This document shows, piece by piece, positions 1-8,011 of a stretch of 64,000 nt of DNA. The notes beneath the pieces were generated by a model that was not told the origin of the DNA, made no database searches, and saw only the letters and a program-made list of their open reading frames with translations. How positions within the stretch are numbered: position 1 is the first letter of the stretch; each line of letters opens with the position of its first letter. The stretch is taken from positions 62,001-126,000 of the forward strand of contig JAERTD010000040.1 in NCBI GenBank assembly GCA_016845175.1, given 5' to 3'. Source of the stretch: Bacteroidota bacterium. Lineage in GTDB: Bacteria > Bacteroidota > Bacteroidia > Bacteroidales > F082. A program made the translations under genes and the position numbers.

Positions 1-1074
1 AATCATTTCGCCTTTCAATCGGTTAGTTCGGCTCAAATGCGTGATTTTCTTACAGACTATACCGGCATCAATATGAATGGCTTTTTTGATGCCTGGGTTT
101 CTACGCCCGGTACCCCTCACTTTGCCATAGATTCAGTGAAATCCTCTGGCTCCGGTAGTACCTATGATATCGAGATGTGGTTCAAACAAAAGTACAAAGG
201 AGCTGATTTTCTTGCCAACAATAACAGGCTTGAAGTGGGATTTTTGGATGACAATTTTAATATGCATACAGATAGCATCATTTTTTCCGGAGAAACAGGC
301 TACTCAAGTAAACCACTGGACTTTATACCGGAGGCTGTATTTATAGATCCCTATCAAAAAATAAATGATGCTACCATGGATCAAATGAAGTTCTTTACTT
401 CTCCACAGTTGTACACCTTCCCTTATACCTATTTTGATTTGGATATTAAGCAATTGGGTGATTCTGCTTTGGTAAGAGCCACCCATAATTGGGTAGCACC
501 GGATAGCTTGAAACAAAGTGTGGAAGGATTGCGATTGTCTCCCAACCGGTTTTGGACCCTGGAGGGTTTATGGCCTGAAGATTTCAACGCTACCGGAACC
601 TTTGAATATGATAATGATGAACAGTTGGATGGAGATCTTATCCTGTCAGAAAATGATTCTGTGGTAGTATTGTACCGTGCCGGCGCCCATGATGAATGGC
701 ATTATGTATCACAAGAGAGACTTGGTCCCTGGCGGGTTGGGTTTATCTTTGTTGAAAACCTGCAAAAGGGAGACTATACGTTAGCAGTTTGGGACAAGCA
801 GATCGTAGGAGGGCAAGATCTTTCAGCTGAGAAGCAAGTAATGATCTTTCCAAACCCTTCCCATGGACAGCTCAATTTCAAATTCCAGAAAAGAGGAAAC
901 TATCATGTGCGACTGTTCGACACAAAAGGTGTGTTACTGGATAGTGTTCAATACAGAAGTAAGAATAACAGCTATCGCTGGAAGGAAAAACTGGATTATG
1001 CAGGAGTAGTACTCGTTCGTGTATATGAAAACAACCAAATCATTGCGGCTGAAAAAGTATTGTTTACCCAATAG
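1..1074 (+). CDS. M1-family-like metallopeptidase, C-terminal part, T9SS-secreted (5' end outside window)
   Basis: The reading frame is open to the left window edge, so this is the 3' part of a longer gene; about 357 residues are visible. The first ~50 residues (DFLTDYTG, FFDAWV, PGTPHF) resemble the end of the catalytic domain of secreted M1 aminopeptidases. The HExxH zinc site would lie upstream and cannot be seen. The last ~75 residues start at IFPNPSHG and form a typical T9SS type A sorting domain, so the protein is expected to cross the outer membrane and be processed at the cell surface. The M1 assignment is inferred from the short sequence context; the T9SS domain is clear. The next gene starts 23 bases downstream on the same strand. 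Confidence 0.72.
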   Translation, partial: NHFAFQSVSSAQMRDFLTDYTGINMNGFFDAWVSTPGTPHFAIDSVKSSGSGSTYDIEMWFKQKYKGADFLANNNRLEVGFLDDNFNMHTDSIIFSGETGYSSKPLDFIPEAVFIDPYQKINDATMDQMKFFTSPQLYTFPYTYFDLDIKQLGDSALVRATHNWVAPDSLKQSVEGLRLSPNRFWTLEGLWPEDFNATGTFEYDNDEQLDGDLILSENDSVVVLYRAGAHDEWHYVSQERLGPWRVGFIFVENLQKGDYTLAVWDKQIVGGQDLSAEKQVMIFPNPSHGQLNFKFQKRGNYHVRLFDTKGVLLDSVQYRSKNNSYRWKEKLDYAGVVLVRVYENNQIIAAEKVLFTQ

Positions 1075-1097
1075 GCTCAGTAAATAAAGGTTATACC

Positions 1098-1796
1098 ATG
1101 GACATTCAGGATCGTATGGCCCCACTCACAGCATTGTTTGCAACCCATCACAATGCAGAGAATGCAGTGTATATGAAGCAATATATGAAGGGGCAGTATG
1201 CATATTTTGGTATCAAATCACCATTGCGAAAGGAGCTTGAAAAGAAGTTTCGAAACAGTCTGGGCAAATTATCTGAGGCAGATTTACTGGCAGTAAGCCA
1301 TTGGTGTTGGCAGGCTGAAGAAAGAGAATACCAGTATTTTATCATGGAACTGCTCAGAAGAAATAGCAAAACCATTCCACGGGAAAGACTGGATTTATAT
1401 GAAAGAATGATAGTCGAAAAATCCTGGTGGGATACCATCGATTTTATTGCAGTGAATCTTGTTGGTCCCTATTTTAAACAATACCCTGACCAAATCCCAA
1501 CGGTTACCCAAGGCTGGATGGCCTCACAAAACATCTGGTTGCAGAGGACATGTATACTCTTTCAACTCAAATACAAAAACAATGTGGACCTGGTTTTGTT
1601 GGACGGTTTTATACAACAACTTAAAGATTCCAGAGAATTTTTTATCAGGAAAGCCATTGGCTGGATGCTTAGGGAATACTCAAAAACTGATGCAGATTTT
1701 GTGATCCAATACCTTAAGGATAACAAACTTTCGGGATTAAGTGAACGGGAAGCGCTCAAATGGCTTAAGAATAAAGGATTGCTGACTAAGAATTAA
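1098..1796 (+). CDS. alkD: DNA alkylation repair glycosylase, AlkD family
   Basis: A 232-residue all-helical HEAT-like protein, the usual AlkD length. AlkD enzymes excise cationic alkylated bases (3-methyladenine, 7-methylguanine) without flipping the base. The signature SWWDTID at residues 109-115 supplies the conserved Trp and Asp, and IRKAIGWMLREYSK at 183-196 carries the second conserved Trp (W189) and Arg (R192) of the DNA-contacting face. The ATG follows the preceding stop by 23 bases, so the two may be co-transcribed. The stop codon overlaps by 4 bases the stop of the convergent small membrane-protein gene. The family call is firm; lesion specificity is from the family only. Confidence 0.9.
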   Translation: MDIQDRMAPLTALFATHHNAENAVYMKQYMKGQYAYFGIKSPLRKELEKKFRNSLGKLSEADLLAVSHWCWQAEEREYQYFIMELLRRNSKTIPRERLDLYERMIVEKSWWDTIDFIAVNLVGPYFKQYPDQIPTVTQGWMASQNIWLQRTCILFQLKYKNNVDLVLLDGFIQQLKDSREFFIRKAIGWMLREYSKTDADFVIQYLKDNKLSGLSEREALKWLKNKGLLTKN

Positions 1797-2131
1797 GCTA
1801 GTATTTTTCTAATGGGAACCACCTTGGCCTCTTCACCATTTTCTCCACACAAACTACAATAGGCTGCTTCCTCTGTGAATTCATAATTACATACCGTACA
1901 CTGGTAACGGGTAGTATAATGTGAGATGCGGATGGTTTTATCGGATTTCATAATGGCAAAAATTCCGAATATGGGCGTCATGAAAAAACACAATACAAAT
2001 GCGGAACTATAATCCATGCGTCTGCCAAAAGCCATAAATGCTACCAACACGGCCAACAAGGCATAGGAGGCAATACTAAGAAGTATGGCAGGCGTAAGGA
2101 GCATACCTTGAATGAGCAAAAGGGATGCCAT
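1793..2131 (-). CDS. Small membrane protein with C-terminal zinc ribbon
   Basis: 112 residues. Two hydrophobic segments (about residues 10-33 and 43-61) are followed by a soluble tail with two CxxC knuckles, C78/C81 and C92/C95, spaced as in a zinc ribbon. No family name is recognised. The design (two membrane helices plus cytoplasmic zinc ribbon) is common among small uncharacterised bacterial membrane proteins. The gene is monocistronic on the minus strand, convergent with alkD and overlapping its stop by 4 bases. Function unknown. Confidence 0.7.
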   Translation of the reverse strand: MASLLLIQGMLLTPAILLSIASYALLAVLVAFMAFGRRMDYSSAFVLCFFMTPIFGIFAIMKSDKTIRISHYTTRYQCTVCNYEFTEEAAYCSLCGENGEEAKVVPIRKILA

Positions 2132-2280
2132 TATTGCTAGTGAACCTATATGCAGAACTTTAACAGGAGTTGTTCACCCGGGTAGCTTCATTTTTAACCG
2201 AAATCGGAGAACAAGACTTGAGAACCAAAGCTTCCATGCCAAATAATCGGTCCAAATTTTTGTTGGAAATCAATAAAAGC

Positions 2281-2296
2281 TTAACATTTCTTAACA
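2281..2296 (+). promoter_or_regulatory. Two-unit TTAACA operator upstream of the lipoprotein hydrolase
   Basis: TTAACA occurs at 2281-2286 and 2291-2296, exactly 10 bp apart (TTAACA-N4-TTAACA). Eleven bases separate the second unit from a perfect -7 box. OmpR/PhoB-type regulators bind tandem hexamers with about one helical turn between units, often just upstream of the -10 element. The same motif recurs in a longer array next to the response regulator/kinase pair at 5759-5794. Binding is inferred. Confidence 0.5.
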
Positions 2297-2307
2297 TTCA
2301 AATTCCA

Positions 2308-2315
2308 TATTTTTG
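2308..2315 (+). promoter_or_regulatory. -7 box (TATTTTTG) of the lipoprotein hydrolase gene
   Basis: A perfect TAnnTTTG match ends 8 bases before the ATG at 2324, implying an almost leaderless mRNA. No TTG -33 element lies at the usual spacing; the TTAACA pair occupies that region, which fits activator-dependent transcription. Confidence 0.55.
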
Positions 2316-2323
2316 CATGCTTA

Positions 2324-3538
2324 ATGATCGCAACTCCTTCCATACCCATACCTCTCCAACACTATGGTGTTGTATGTATTATCTTGTTGTTCCTTTCAGG
2401 TTGTGGATCATCTGAACCACCCAAAGAAGAATTGGTTGAGCTGCCAAAAATTAATACAGCTCTGTTCAATGATTTGGATAGTCTGAGCATTGCCAGGAAG
2501 GCGGAAGAGCTGGATAAAAAATTTAAGCGATTGTACACCAAAACCGGCTTTAATGGTACTGTTCTTTATGCTGAAAAGGGCCGTGTTGTGTTTAAAAAAG
2601 CTTATGGCTTTGAGAATGTGAGACGTAAGAGGGATTCATTAACTACCCAATCCTCCTTCCAACTGGCTTCGGTTTCCAAGATGTTCACCGCTGTTGCCAT
2701 CATGATTTTGAAGAATGATGGGCTCATTGATTATGATATTGATATCAGAAATTACCTGAATGACTTTCCTTATGAAGATGTGACCATCCGGCATTTGCTG
2801 ACCCACAGGGCAGGATTACCCAGATATATGAGTTTGGCACTCGATAAATGGGAAAATAAGAAAAAGCCCCTGGACAATGATGCCATGTTGGAACTGTTTA
2901 TCGAATCGCCTCCCAACAGATATTTTGCTCCAAACACTGGATTCCACTACTGTAACACAAATTATGCTGTACTGGCCAATATTGTTGAGGTGGTTTCAGG
3001 TATGACCTTCGATACATTCATGAAAGAAAGGGTATTCGATCCGCTGGAGATGAAGGATTCCTTTGTGTATAACCTGAGATATGATTCCGTGGTTCCCTTA
3101 TATGTTAAGGAAGGTGTTCCCGGCTATTATCACAAGGGTTGGCGTTGGCGAGAGATGACTAACGACTATTTGAATGGCGTGATGGGTGATAAAAACGTCT
3201 ATACCTCAGTTGAAGATTTCTATAAGTTTGACAAGGCCCTGGATAACCAAAGCCTGCTCCCCGATTCCATATTACAACAAGCCTTTCAACCAGGTTCTGC
3301 CAAGTATTGGAAACGTAAGGATAATTATGGATTTGGATGGCGGATCAGAGATGGAATGGACAGTACAATATATCATTTTGGATGGTGGAAAGGCTTCCGT
3401 ACTTTCTATATCCGAGATATGAAACATGGCAAAACCCTCATAGTCTTGTCCAATAAGGATAAAGGTCCTGGTTCAAGTAATTTCTGGAATATCATTAAGG
3501 CCGACACCCTTCCCATTGGTTGGAAAACAGACTTGTAA
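2324..3538 (+). CDS. Lipoprotein serine hydrolase, class C beta-lactamase/PBP family
   Basis: 404 residues. The N-terminal signal ends in the lipobox LSGC with C27 as the lipidated cysteine, so the protein should be membrane anchored. The beta-lactamase/transpeptidase-like fold shows all three motifs: SVSK (S116 nucleophile, K119), YCN (Y209, N211) and HFG (351-353, in place of KTG). Such proteins act as D-Ala-D-Ala carboxypeptidases, esterases or D-aminopeptidases; true beta-lactamase activity cannot be inferred. The ATG at 2324 is the only Met that gives a signal peptide. Upstream lie a TTAACA repeat pair and a perfect -7 box, suggesting control by the neighbouring OmpR-type regulator. Confidence 0.88.
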   Translation: MIATPSIPIPLQHYGVVCIILLFLSGCGSSEPPKEELVELPKINTALFNDLDSLSIARKAEELDKKFKRLYTKTGFNGTVLYAEKGRVVFKKAYGFENVRRKRDSLTTQSSFQLASVSKMFTAVAIMILKNDGLIDYDIDIRNYLNDFPYEDVTIRHLLTHRAGLPRYMSLALDKWENKKKPLDNDAMLELFIESPPNRYFAPNTGFHYCNTNYAVLANIVEVVSGMTFDTFMKERVFDPLEMKDSFVYNLRYDSVVPLYVKEGVPGYYHKGWRWREMTNDYLNGVMGDKNVYTSVEDFYKFDKALDNQSLLPDSILQQAFQPGSAKYWKRKDNYGFGWRIRDGMDSTIYHFGWWKGFRTFYIRDMKHGKTLIVLSNKDKGPGSSNFWNIIKADTLPIGWKTDL

Positions 3539-3591
3539 TCTTTGTGAGGAATAGGTTATTCAGAGAGGAAAAGTAATTTCTCCTAAAGCAC

Positions 3592-4287
3592 TCAACTAAC
3601 CACCAGTTTAAACCCAACACCATGCACATTAATCAGTTCCACCTTTGGGTCATCTTTTAAATATTTACGCAATTTGGTGATATACACATCCATTGATCTT
3701 GCATTGAAATAGCTGTCATCATACCAGATCTTATTCAAAGCAACGGATCGGTCCAGCACATTGTTCATATTCTGACAAAGCAGTTTTAGCAGATCGGCTT
3801 CTTTGGAGGTAAGCTTTTGATCACCTTTCCTGGCAGATAAAAGTTGTCGGTTGTAATCAAATACAAAACCTCCAAACTTAAATTCTGAAACTTCCGATGC
3901 AGCACCCTCCTCTGATTGAGATCTTCTGAGTATGGCTTTAATTCTTAAAAGCAACTCCTCCATGCTGAAAGGTTTGGTGAGATAATCATCTGCACCTACT
4001 TCAAAGCCCTGAACCTTATCTTCCTGCATGGCTTTTGCAGTGAGAAACAAAAAAGGAACCTTGGTGTCCAGCTTCCTGATTTCCTTGGCCAGGGTAAAAC
4101 CATCCATAATGGGCATCATAATGTCCAGAATACAAAAGTCGTATTCACCCCTCTTGAATAGTTCAAGCCCGGCTTTTCCATCGGTACTTAAATCTGTAAT
4201 AAAGCCTTTGGCTTCCAAATAGGCTTTCAACACATTACCGAGGTTTTTATCATCCTCAGCCAATAAAATTCGTAGGTCTTTTTTCAT
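3592..4287 (-). CDS. OmpR-family DNA-binding response regulator
   Basis: 231 residues. Receiver domain at about 1-120 with acidic pocket E11-D12-D13, phosphoacceptor D55 (in CILDIMMP), T83 and K105. A winged-helix DNA-binding domain follows at about 135-231, ending in the usual ITKLRKYL and HGVGFKL elements. It lies 4 bases downstream of the histidine kinase stop, so the pair forms an operon. The arrangement resembles the RprX/RprY-type systems of Bacteroides, though I cannot assign orthology. Likely targets are the TTAACA arrays at 5759-5804 and 2281-2296; this is inference from motif spacing and proximity. Confidence 0.93.
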   Translation of the reverse strand: MKKDLRILLAEDDKNLGNVLKAYLEAKGFITDLSTDGKAGLELFKRGEYDFCILDIMMPIMDGFTLAKEIRKLDTKVPFLFLTAKAMQEDKVQGFEVGADDYLTKPFSMEELLLRIKAILRRSQSEEGAASEVSEFKFGGFVFDYNRQLLSARKGDQKLTSKEADLLKLLCQNMNNVLDRSVALNKIWYDDSYFNARSMDVYITKLRKYLKDDPKVELINVHGVGFKLVVS

Positions 4288-4291
4288 GCCA

Positions 4292-5719
4292 CTATTTTTG
4301 AACTGCTAATTGCAAGGTAAAAGTAGAACCTTTTCCTGGTTCAGAATCAACTGTAATCTGGCCATGGTGCATATCCACTATGGCTTTTACATAATTAAGC
4401 CCAAGGCCAAAGCCTTTGAAATTATGAATGTTTCCGGTGGGAACCCGGTATAATTTCTCAAATATTTTCTTCTGGTTGGATTTACTAATCCCTATGCCAT
4501 TATCCTGAATACGAATCAGTATATTATTGCCCTTGTTCACCGTATTGATGATAATCATGGGTTGATTAAGGTTGTATTTAAGGGCATTATCTAGCAAGTT
4601 GATTAACACATTGGTGAGGTGAATTTTATCACCGCTGAGTTGGGTATAGGATGCTTTTAGCTGACTCACAATCTGACCACCTTTTTCCTCAGCTGCCATG
4701 CGTTTGCTTGCAATCGCCCTTTCAATAATATCATGTACTGAAAGGACAGTTTCCTTTAGCTTCATTTGTCCTTTTTCAATAACAGCGGTTTGCAGAATCT
4801 GTTCTGCCATTGACCCCAACCTTCGGTTTTCTTCATTAATAACACCCACATAGCTGTTGTAAACGCCTTCCGACTTTTTCACATCATTGTCCTTTAAGGC
4901 TTCACAAGCCAGAGCAATGGTAGAAATGGGGGTTTTAAATTCATGGGTCATATTGTTGATGAAGTCATTTTTCATCACTGAAAGTCGTTTTTGTCGGTTG
5001 ATGATAAATATGCTGAAGGAAAATGAAAAGATAATGACAAAAAACAAGAAGACCGAAACGATGAGTAATACCCAGAGTTGTCGGATGATAAAACCCTTTT
5101 CATTTGGGAAATAAACCAATAGTTTGCTGGGAGCTGTCATAAAATTACCCAAAGGGGACAGGTCGTAAAAAAAACTTTCTTTCAGGAGTTCTTCAGGATA
5201 TTTACCCGTTTTCTGAAGTATCATGGAGTTGGTAATGGGGCTGTAGATCCCAAACTCAAAAGTGGTACGGATTTGTTTTTCCCTCAGACTTCTTTTGATT
5301 AAAGAGTCAATCAGATCCTTTTTCTCAAATAATGAGCTGCCCGGAACTTTTTCAGTATAACTTAAGCTTAGCTGCGCCAGGGTTTTGTTCACAAGATTGG
5401 TATTTCGGATGAATTGATCAAATTCTGAGGGAGAATTCAATGCATTAAAATCCTCTCGCAATACTTGATTCAAGGAATCATAAGTATCATAAATACTACG
5501 ATTTTCATTATAAAATATGCGCTGTCGGATCACGCGATCATGCAAACGGACTTTGTCCAATTCAATTAGTACCTTGCTCATGGCTTGGTTCACATCCCTA
5601 AAAAATACCGCTTGCTTTACCCTAACGGCATCCTGTATCCAATACACCTGAATAATCATCAGGCCAACTGTGGCCAGGCTCACAAGAGTAATAATAATGG
5701 ACGTGGACCATTTGTTCAT
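4292..5719 (-). CDS. Sensor histidine kinase
   Basis: 475 residues. Membrane helices at about 7-27 and 214-240 enclose a ~185-residue extracytoplasmic sensor domain. The cytoplasmic part has the H box HEFKTP (H259), N box (NLLDNALKYN), G1 box (DNGIGIS) and G2 box (GFGLGLNY) of an active HisKA/HATPase_c kinase; no HAMP or PAS domain is evident. The partner response regulator follows after 4 bases. A perfect minus-strand -7 box at 5724-5731 lies only 4 bases before the ATG, implying a leaderless or near-leaderless mRNA, and the TTAACA array lies 27 bases further upstream, suggesting autoregulation. Confidence 0.93.
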   Translation of the reverse strand: MNKWSTSIIITLVSLATVGLMIIQVYWIQDAVRVKQAVFFRDVNQAMSKVLIELDKVRLHDRVIRQRIFYNENRSIYDTYDSLNQVLREDFNALNSPSEFDQFIRNTNLVNKTLAQLSLSYTEKVPGSSLFEKKDLIDSLIKRSLREKQIRTTFEFGIYSPITNSMILQKTGKYPEELLKESFFYDLSPLGNFMTAPSKLLVYFPNEKGFIIRQLWVLLIVSVFLFFVIIFSFSFSIFIINRQKRLSVMKNDFINNMTHEFKTPISTIALACEALKDNDVKKSEGVYNSYVGVINEENRRLGSMAEQILQTAVIEKGQMKLKETVLSVHDIIERAIASKRMAAEEKGGQIVSQLKASYTQLSGDKIHLTNVLINLLDNALKYNLNQPMIIINTVNKGNNILIRIQDNGIGISKSNQKKIFEKLYRVPTGNIHNFKGFGLGLNYVKAIVDMHHGQITVDSEPGKGSTFTLQLAVQK

Positions 5720-5723
5720 ATGG

Positions 5724-5731
5724 CAAAACTA
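5724..5731 (-). promoter_or_regulatory. -7 box (TAGTTTTG) of the histidine kinase operon
   Basis: On the minus strand TAGTTTTG matches TAnnTTTG and lies immediately before the kinase ATG (5719). No TTG at the -33 spacing was seen. It faces away from the small-RNA promoter at 5816-5823, with the TTAACA array between them. Confidence 0.4.
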
Positions 5732-5758
5732 AACCATCAAATGATTGATATACAGCTT

Positions 5759-5804
5759 TTAACATTTATTAACACTTGTTAATCTTGCTTAACATTTATC
5801 AATT
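5759..5804 (+). promoter_or_regulatory. TTAACA operator array, four to five units at exact 10-bp period
   Basis: TTAACA at 5759-5764, TTAACA at 5769-5774, TTAATC at 5779-5784 and TTAACA at 5789-5794 are each exactly 10 bp apart. A degenerate fifth unit (TCAATT) would fall at 5799-5804. The phase places consecutive units on one face of the helix, as for OmpR/PhoB/PhoP-type regulators. The array lies between the kinase promoter (minus strand) and a perfect plus-strand -7 box at 5816. The gap from the fifth unit to that box is 11 bases, the same as at the 2281-2296 site. Binding by the adjacent regulator is inferred. Confidence 0.6.
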
Positions 5805-5815
5805 GATAGCTCGCT

Positions 5816-5823
5816 TACTTTTG
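5816..5823 (+). promoter_or_regulatory. -7 box (TACTTTTG) of the candidate small RNA
   Basis: A perfect TAnnTTTG element. No -33 TTG at the standard spacing; the operator array occupies the upstream region instead. Predicted transcription start is near 5828. Confidence 0.5.
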
Positions 5824-5827
5824 TATC

Positions 5828-5947
5828 AGAAATTCAATAGTAAATTTCTTTTTCCGGTAACATACCTGAATATACAACCGGAAAAATCTGCTTTATTTCA
5901 TAATTGTTGGTTTTTGGTAGCGGTCTTAGGACCGCTTCTTTTTTATT
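5828..5947 (+). ncRNA. Candidate small regulatory RNA (~120 nt) beside the two-component system
   Basis: The predicted transcript runs from just after the -7 box at 5816-5823 to the intrinsic terminator at 5919-5945. It contains no ATG in any frame. A first hairpin pairs TTTTTCCGGT (5849-5858) perfectly with ACCGGAAAAA (5877-5886) around an 18-nt loop; the terminator is the second hairpin. A 33-nt A/U-rich linker between them could serve for base-pairing. No RNA family is recognised; it lacks the long rod with central bubble of 6S RNA. An alternative is a dnaG leader with an attenuator, since dnaG begins 86 bases past the terminator on the same strand. The 5720-6032 gap holds nothing else. 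Confidence 0.45.
5919..5945 (+). terminator. Intrinsic terminator upstream of dnaG
   Basis: AGCGGTC (5919-5925) pairs perfectly with GACCGCT (5930-5936) across a TTAG tetraloop, followed by TCTTTTTTATT. No coding sequence precedes it on this strand for several kilobases, so it must end a non-coding transcript or attenuate a leader. Confidence 0.8.
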
Positions 5948-6032
5948 GGAACTTTTGGTTTGAAATGCCCATAGATATTCCTGAGGATAATGCCCTAATT
6001 ATAGTATTTTAGCTTTTCCTTTTGATGCTGCT

Positions 6033-7970
6033 TTGATTAAACCAGAAACCATACAAACCATTGTTGAAACTTCCAGAATAGAGGAAGTGGTTGGTGATTT
6101 TATTCAACTCAAGAAACGAGGCGTCAACCATATCGGGCTTTGCCCATTCCACAACGAGAAAACACCTTCATTTACCGTCTCTCCCTCCAAGGGCATTTAC
6201 AAATGCTTTGGCTGTGGTAAGGCAGGAAATGCGGTTGGTTTTGTTATGGAACATGAGCACTATTCCTATCCAGAGGCCTTAAAATACCTGGCGAAAAAAT
6301 ATGCCATTGAGGTTGATGAGGAGGAGATGAGTCCTGAAATGAAACAGGAACTCGATGAACGGGAAAGCATGTTCGCTTTGAACAGTTTCATCACCAATTA
6401 TTTCAAGGATAATCTATTTAATCATGAGCAGGGAAAATCCATTGGACTAACCTACCTAAAGGAGCGGGATTTCAGAGAAATTACCATTGAAAAATTTCAA
6501 CTGGGCTATGCCCTGGATCAATGGGAAGATTATTCCAAGCATGCCTTAAAAAATGGGTATCAGAAAAAAGTCCTGGTAGAAACAGGCCTTTCCATTGATA
6601 AGGAGGATCGCTTAATCGATCGGTTCAAGGGTAGGGTGTTGTTCCCCATCCACAATTTAACGGGTAAAGTCATTGGTTTTGGGGGCAGGATATTATCCTC
6701 TGAGAAATCTACGGCCAAATATGTCAATTCTCCTGAGTCGCTGATATACAATAAAAGCAAGGTGCTTTATGGTATTTATTTTGCGAGAAACGAGATTGTA
6801 AAACAAGACAATTGCTATTTGGTTGAAGGCTATACCGATGTCATTTCCTTGCATCAGGCAGGCTATGAAAATGTGGTGGCTTCATCGGGCACCTCATTAA
6901 CGGTGGATCAAATTAAACTCATCAAGCGCTTCACACCCAATATTACCATTCTGTATGATGGAGACCCTGCAGGAATTAAGGCTTCTTTCAGGGGTATTGA
7001 TTTGATACTGGAACAGGGGATGAATGTTAAAATCGTCCTCTTTCCTGAAGGAGAAGATCCTGATTCGTATGTTAGGAATCACAGAAAAGCTGAAGTGGAT
7101 CATTTTCTTCAGCATGAGGCATCCGACTTTATCACTTTTAAGACTAGATTGTTATTGGATGAAACCTTGGGTGATCCGGCTGCCAAAGCTAAACTGATAA
7201 AGGAAATTGTTCAGACGATAGCGCATATTCCGGGAGGCATTGATCGGTCGGTGTATATCAAAGAGTGCAGCACGGTGATGGAAGTTCCGGAGCAAACCCT
7301 GATCAATGAATTGAACCGATTGTTGAGGCAACGATTCAGCAAAAGGGCCGACATCAAACCGGAGGAGCTTGATGCACAGATGCCTCAGCGAATTCAGGCG
7401 GATCAGGCCAAGGTAGATCCTCATGATATCTCCTATCACGAAAACCATCTGATGCGTTTGCTATTGCTTTATGGCAATGAAGCCATTACTCTGCCTGGTG
7501 AAGAAGAAGGGGAGGAACACAGCTACCGCATCATGGATTACATACTTGGAGACCTGGAAAACGACCAGATCCGCTTTGAAAATGATTTGTATCAGGAAAT
7601 GATGGATGAAATGCGGAAGGCAACTGCAGAGGCTAAGGAAATCGATCTGACCTATTTCACCAACCATCCCCGACCAAAGGTAGCTGAAACTGTCATCGAA
7701 TTGGTGCATTCACCACATCACCTGAGCGAGAACTGGAAGAAGAATAAAATCTATGTGAAGGCTGAGACCGACCAGCTTAAAACCATGGTAATTACCACCC
7801 TGCTTCCCTTAAAGTCAAAGCTTATCAGCAAACAACTAAAACAGATAGCAGACCATTTAAAGGTGGTTACCGATGAGGCTGAGCAATTCGTAATGATGCA
7901 ACAGTATTTCGAATTAAAGAGGCTGGTAAGTATCATTGACAATGAACTGAATCGTCCATTCAACTACTAA
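6033..7970 (+). CDS. dnaG: DNA primase DnaG
   Basis: 645 residues, normal length. It synthesises RNA primers for replication. The N-terminal CHC2 zinc finger uses C37, H40, C58 and C61. The central catalytic core contains the TOPRIM motifs VEGYTD and YDGDPAG, and a C-terminal helicase-interaction region follows. The start is a TTG at 6033 giving MIKPETIQTI, which matches the conserved DnaG N terminus; no in-frame ATG lies nearby. There is no Shine-Dalgarno site, as is usual in this phylum. The stop codon overlaps the T-run of a minus-strand terminator. A candidate small RNA or attenuator lies directly upstream. Confidence 0.97.
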   Translation: MIKPETIQTIVETSRIEEVVGDFIQLKKRGVNHIGLCPFHNEKTPSFTVSPSKGIYKCFGCGKAGNAVGFVMEHEHYSYPEALKYLAKKYAIEVDEEEMSPEMKQELDERESMFALNSFITNYFKDNLFNHEQGKSIGLTYLKERDFREITIEKFQLGYALDQWEDYSKHALKNGYQKKVLVETGLSIDKEDRLIDRFKGRVLFPIHNLTGKVIGFGGRILSSEKSTAKYVNSPESLIYNKSKVLYGIYFARNEIVKQDNCYLVEGYTDVISLHQAGYENVVASSGTSLTVDQIKLIKRFTPNITILYDGDPAGIKASFRGIDLILEQGMNVKIVLFPEGEDPDSYVRNHRKAEVDHFLQHEASDFITFKTRLLLDETLGDPAAKAKLIKEIVQTIAHIPGGIDRSVYIKECSTVMEVPEQTLINELNRLLRQRFSKRADIKPEELDAQMPQRIQADQAKVDPHDISYHENHLMRLLLLYGNEAITLPGEEEGEEHSYRIMDYILGDLENDQIRFENDLYQEMMDEMRKATAEAKEIDLTYFTNHPRPKVAETVIELVHSPHHLSENWKKNKIYVKAETDQLKTMVITTLLPLKSKLISKQLKQIADHLKVVTDEAEQFVMMQQYFELKRLVSIIDNELNRPFNY

Positions 7971-8010
7971 AAAAACAACCGGGAACCTATTCTTGTGGAA
8001 AGGTCCCCGG
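7968..8010 (-). terminator. Intrinsic terminator of a minus-strand transcript from the dnaG-tadA gap
   Basis: Read on the minus strand, CCGGGGACCT (8010-8001) pairs with AGGTTCCCGG (7988-7979) with one internal mismatch, and is followed by TTGTTTTTTT (7978-7969). On the plus strand the hairpin is not followed by T residues, so it serves the minus strand. It lies directly after the purine-rich stretch and overlaps the dnaG stop codon. Confidence 0.65.
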
Positions 8011-8011
8011 C

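Noticed and set aside
5828-5947. 6S RNA as identity of the small-RNA candidate
   Set aside because: The predicted fold has two separate hairpins and no long rod with an open central bubble.
5776-6012. A 78-codon plus-strand open frame upstream of dnaG
   Set aside because: It runs through the small-RNA hairpins and the intrinsic terminator and has no protein-like features.
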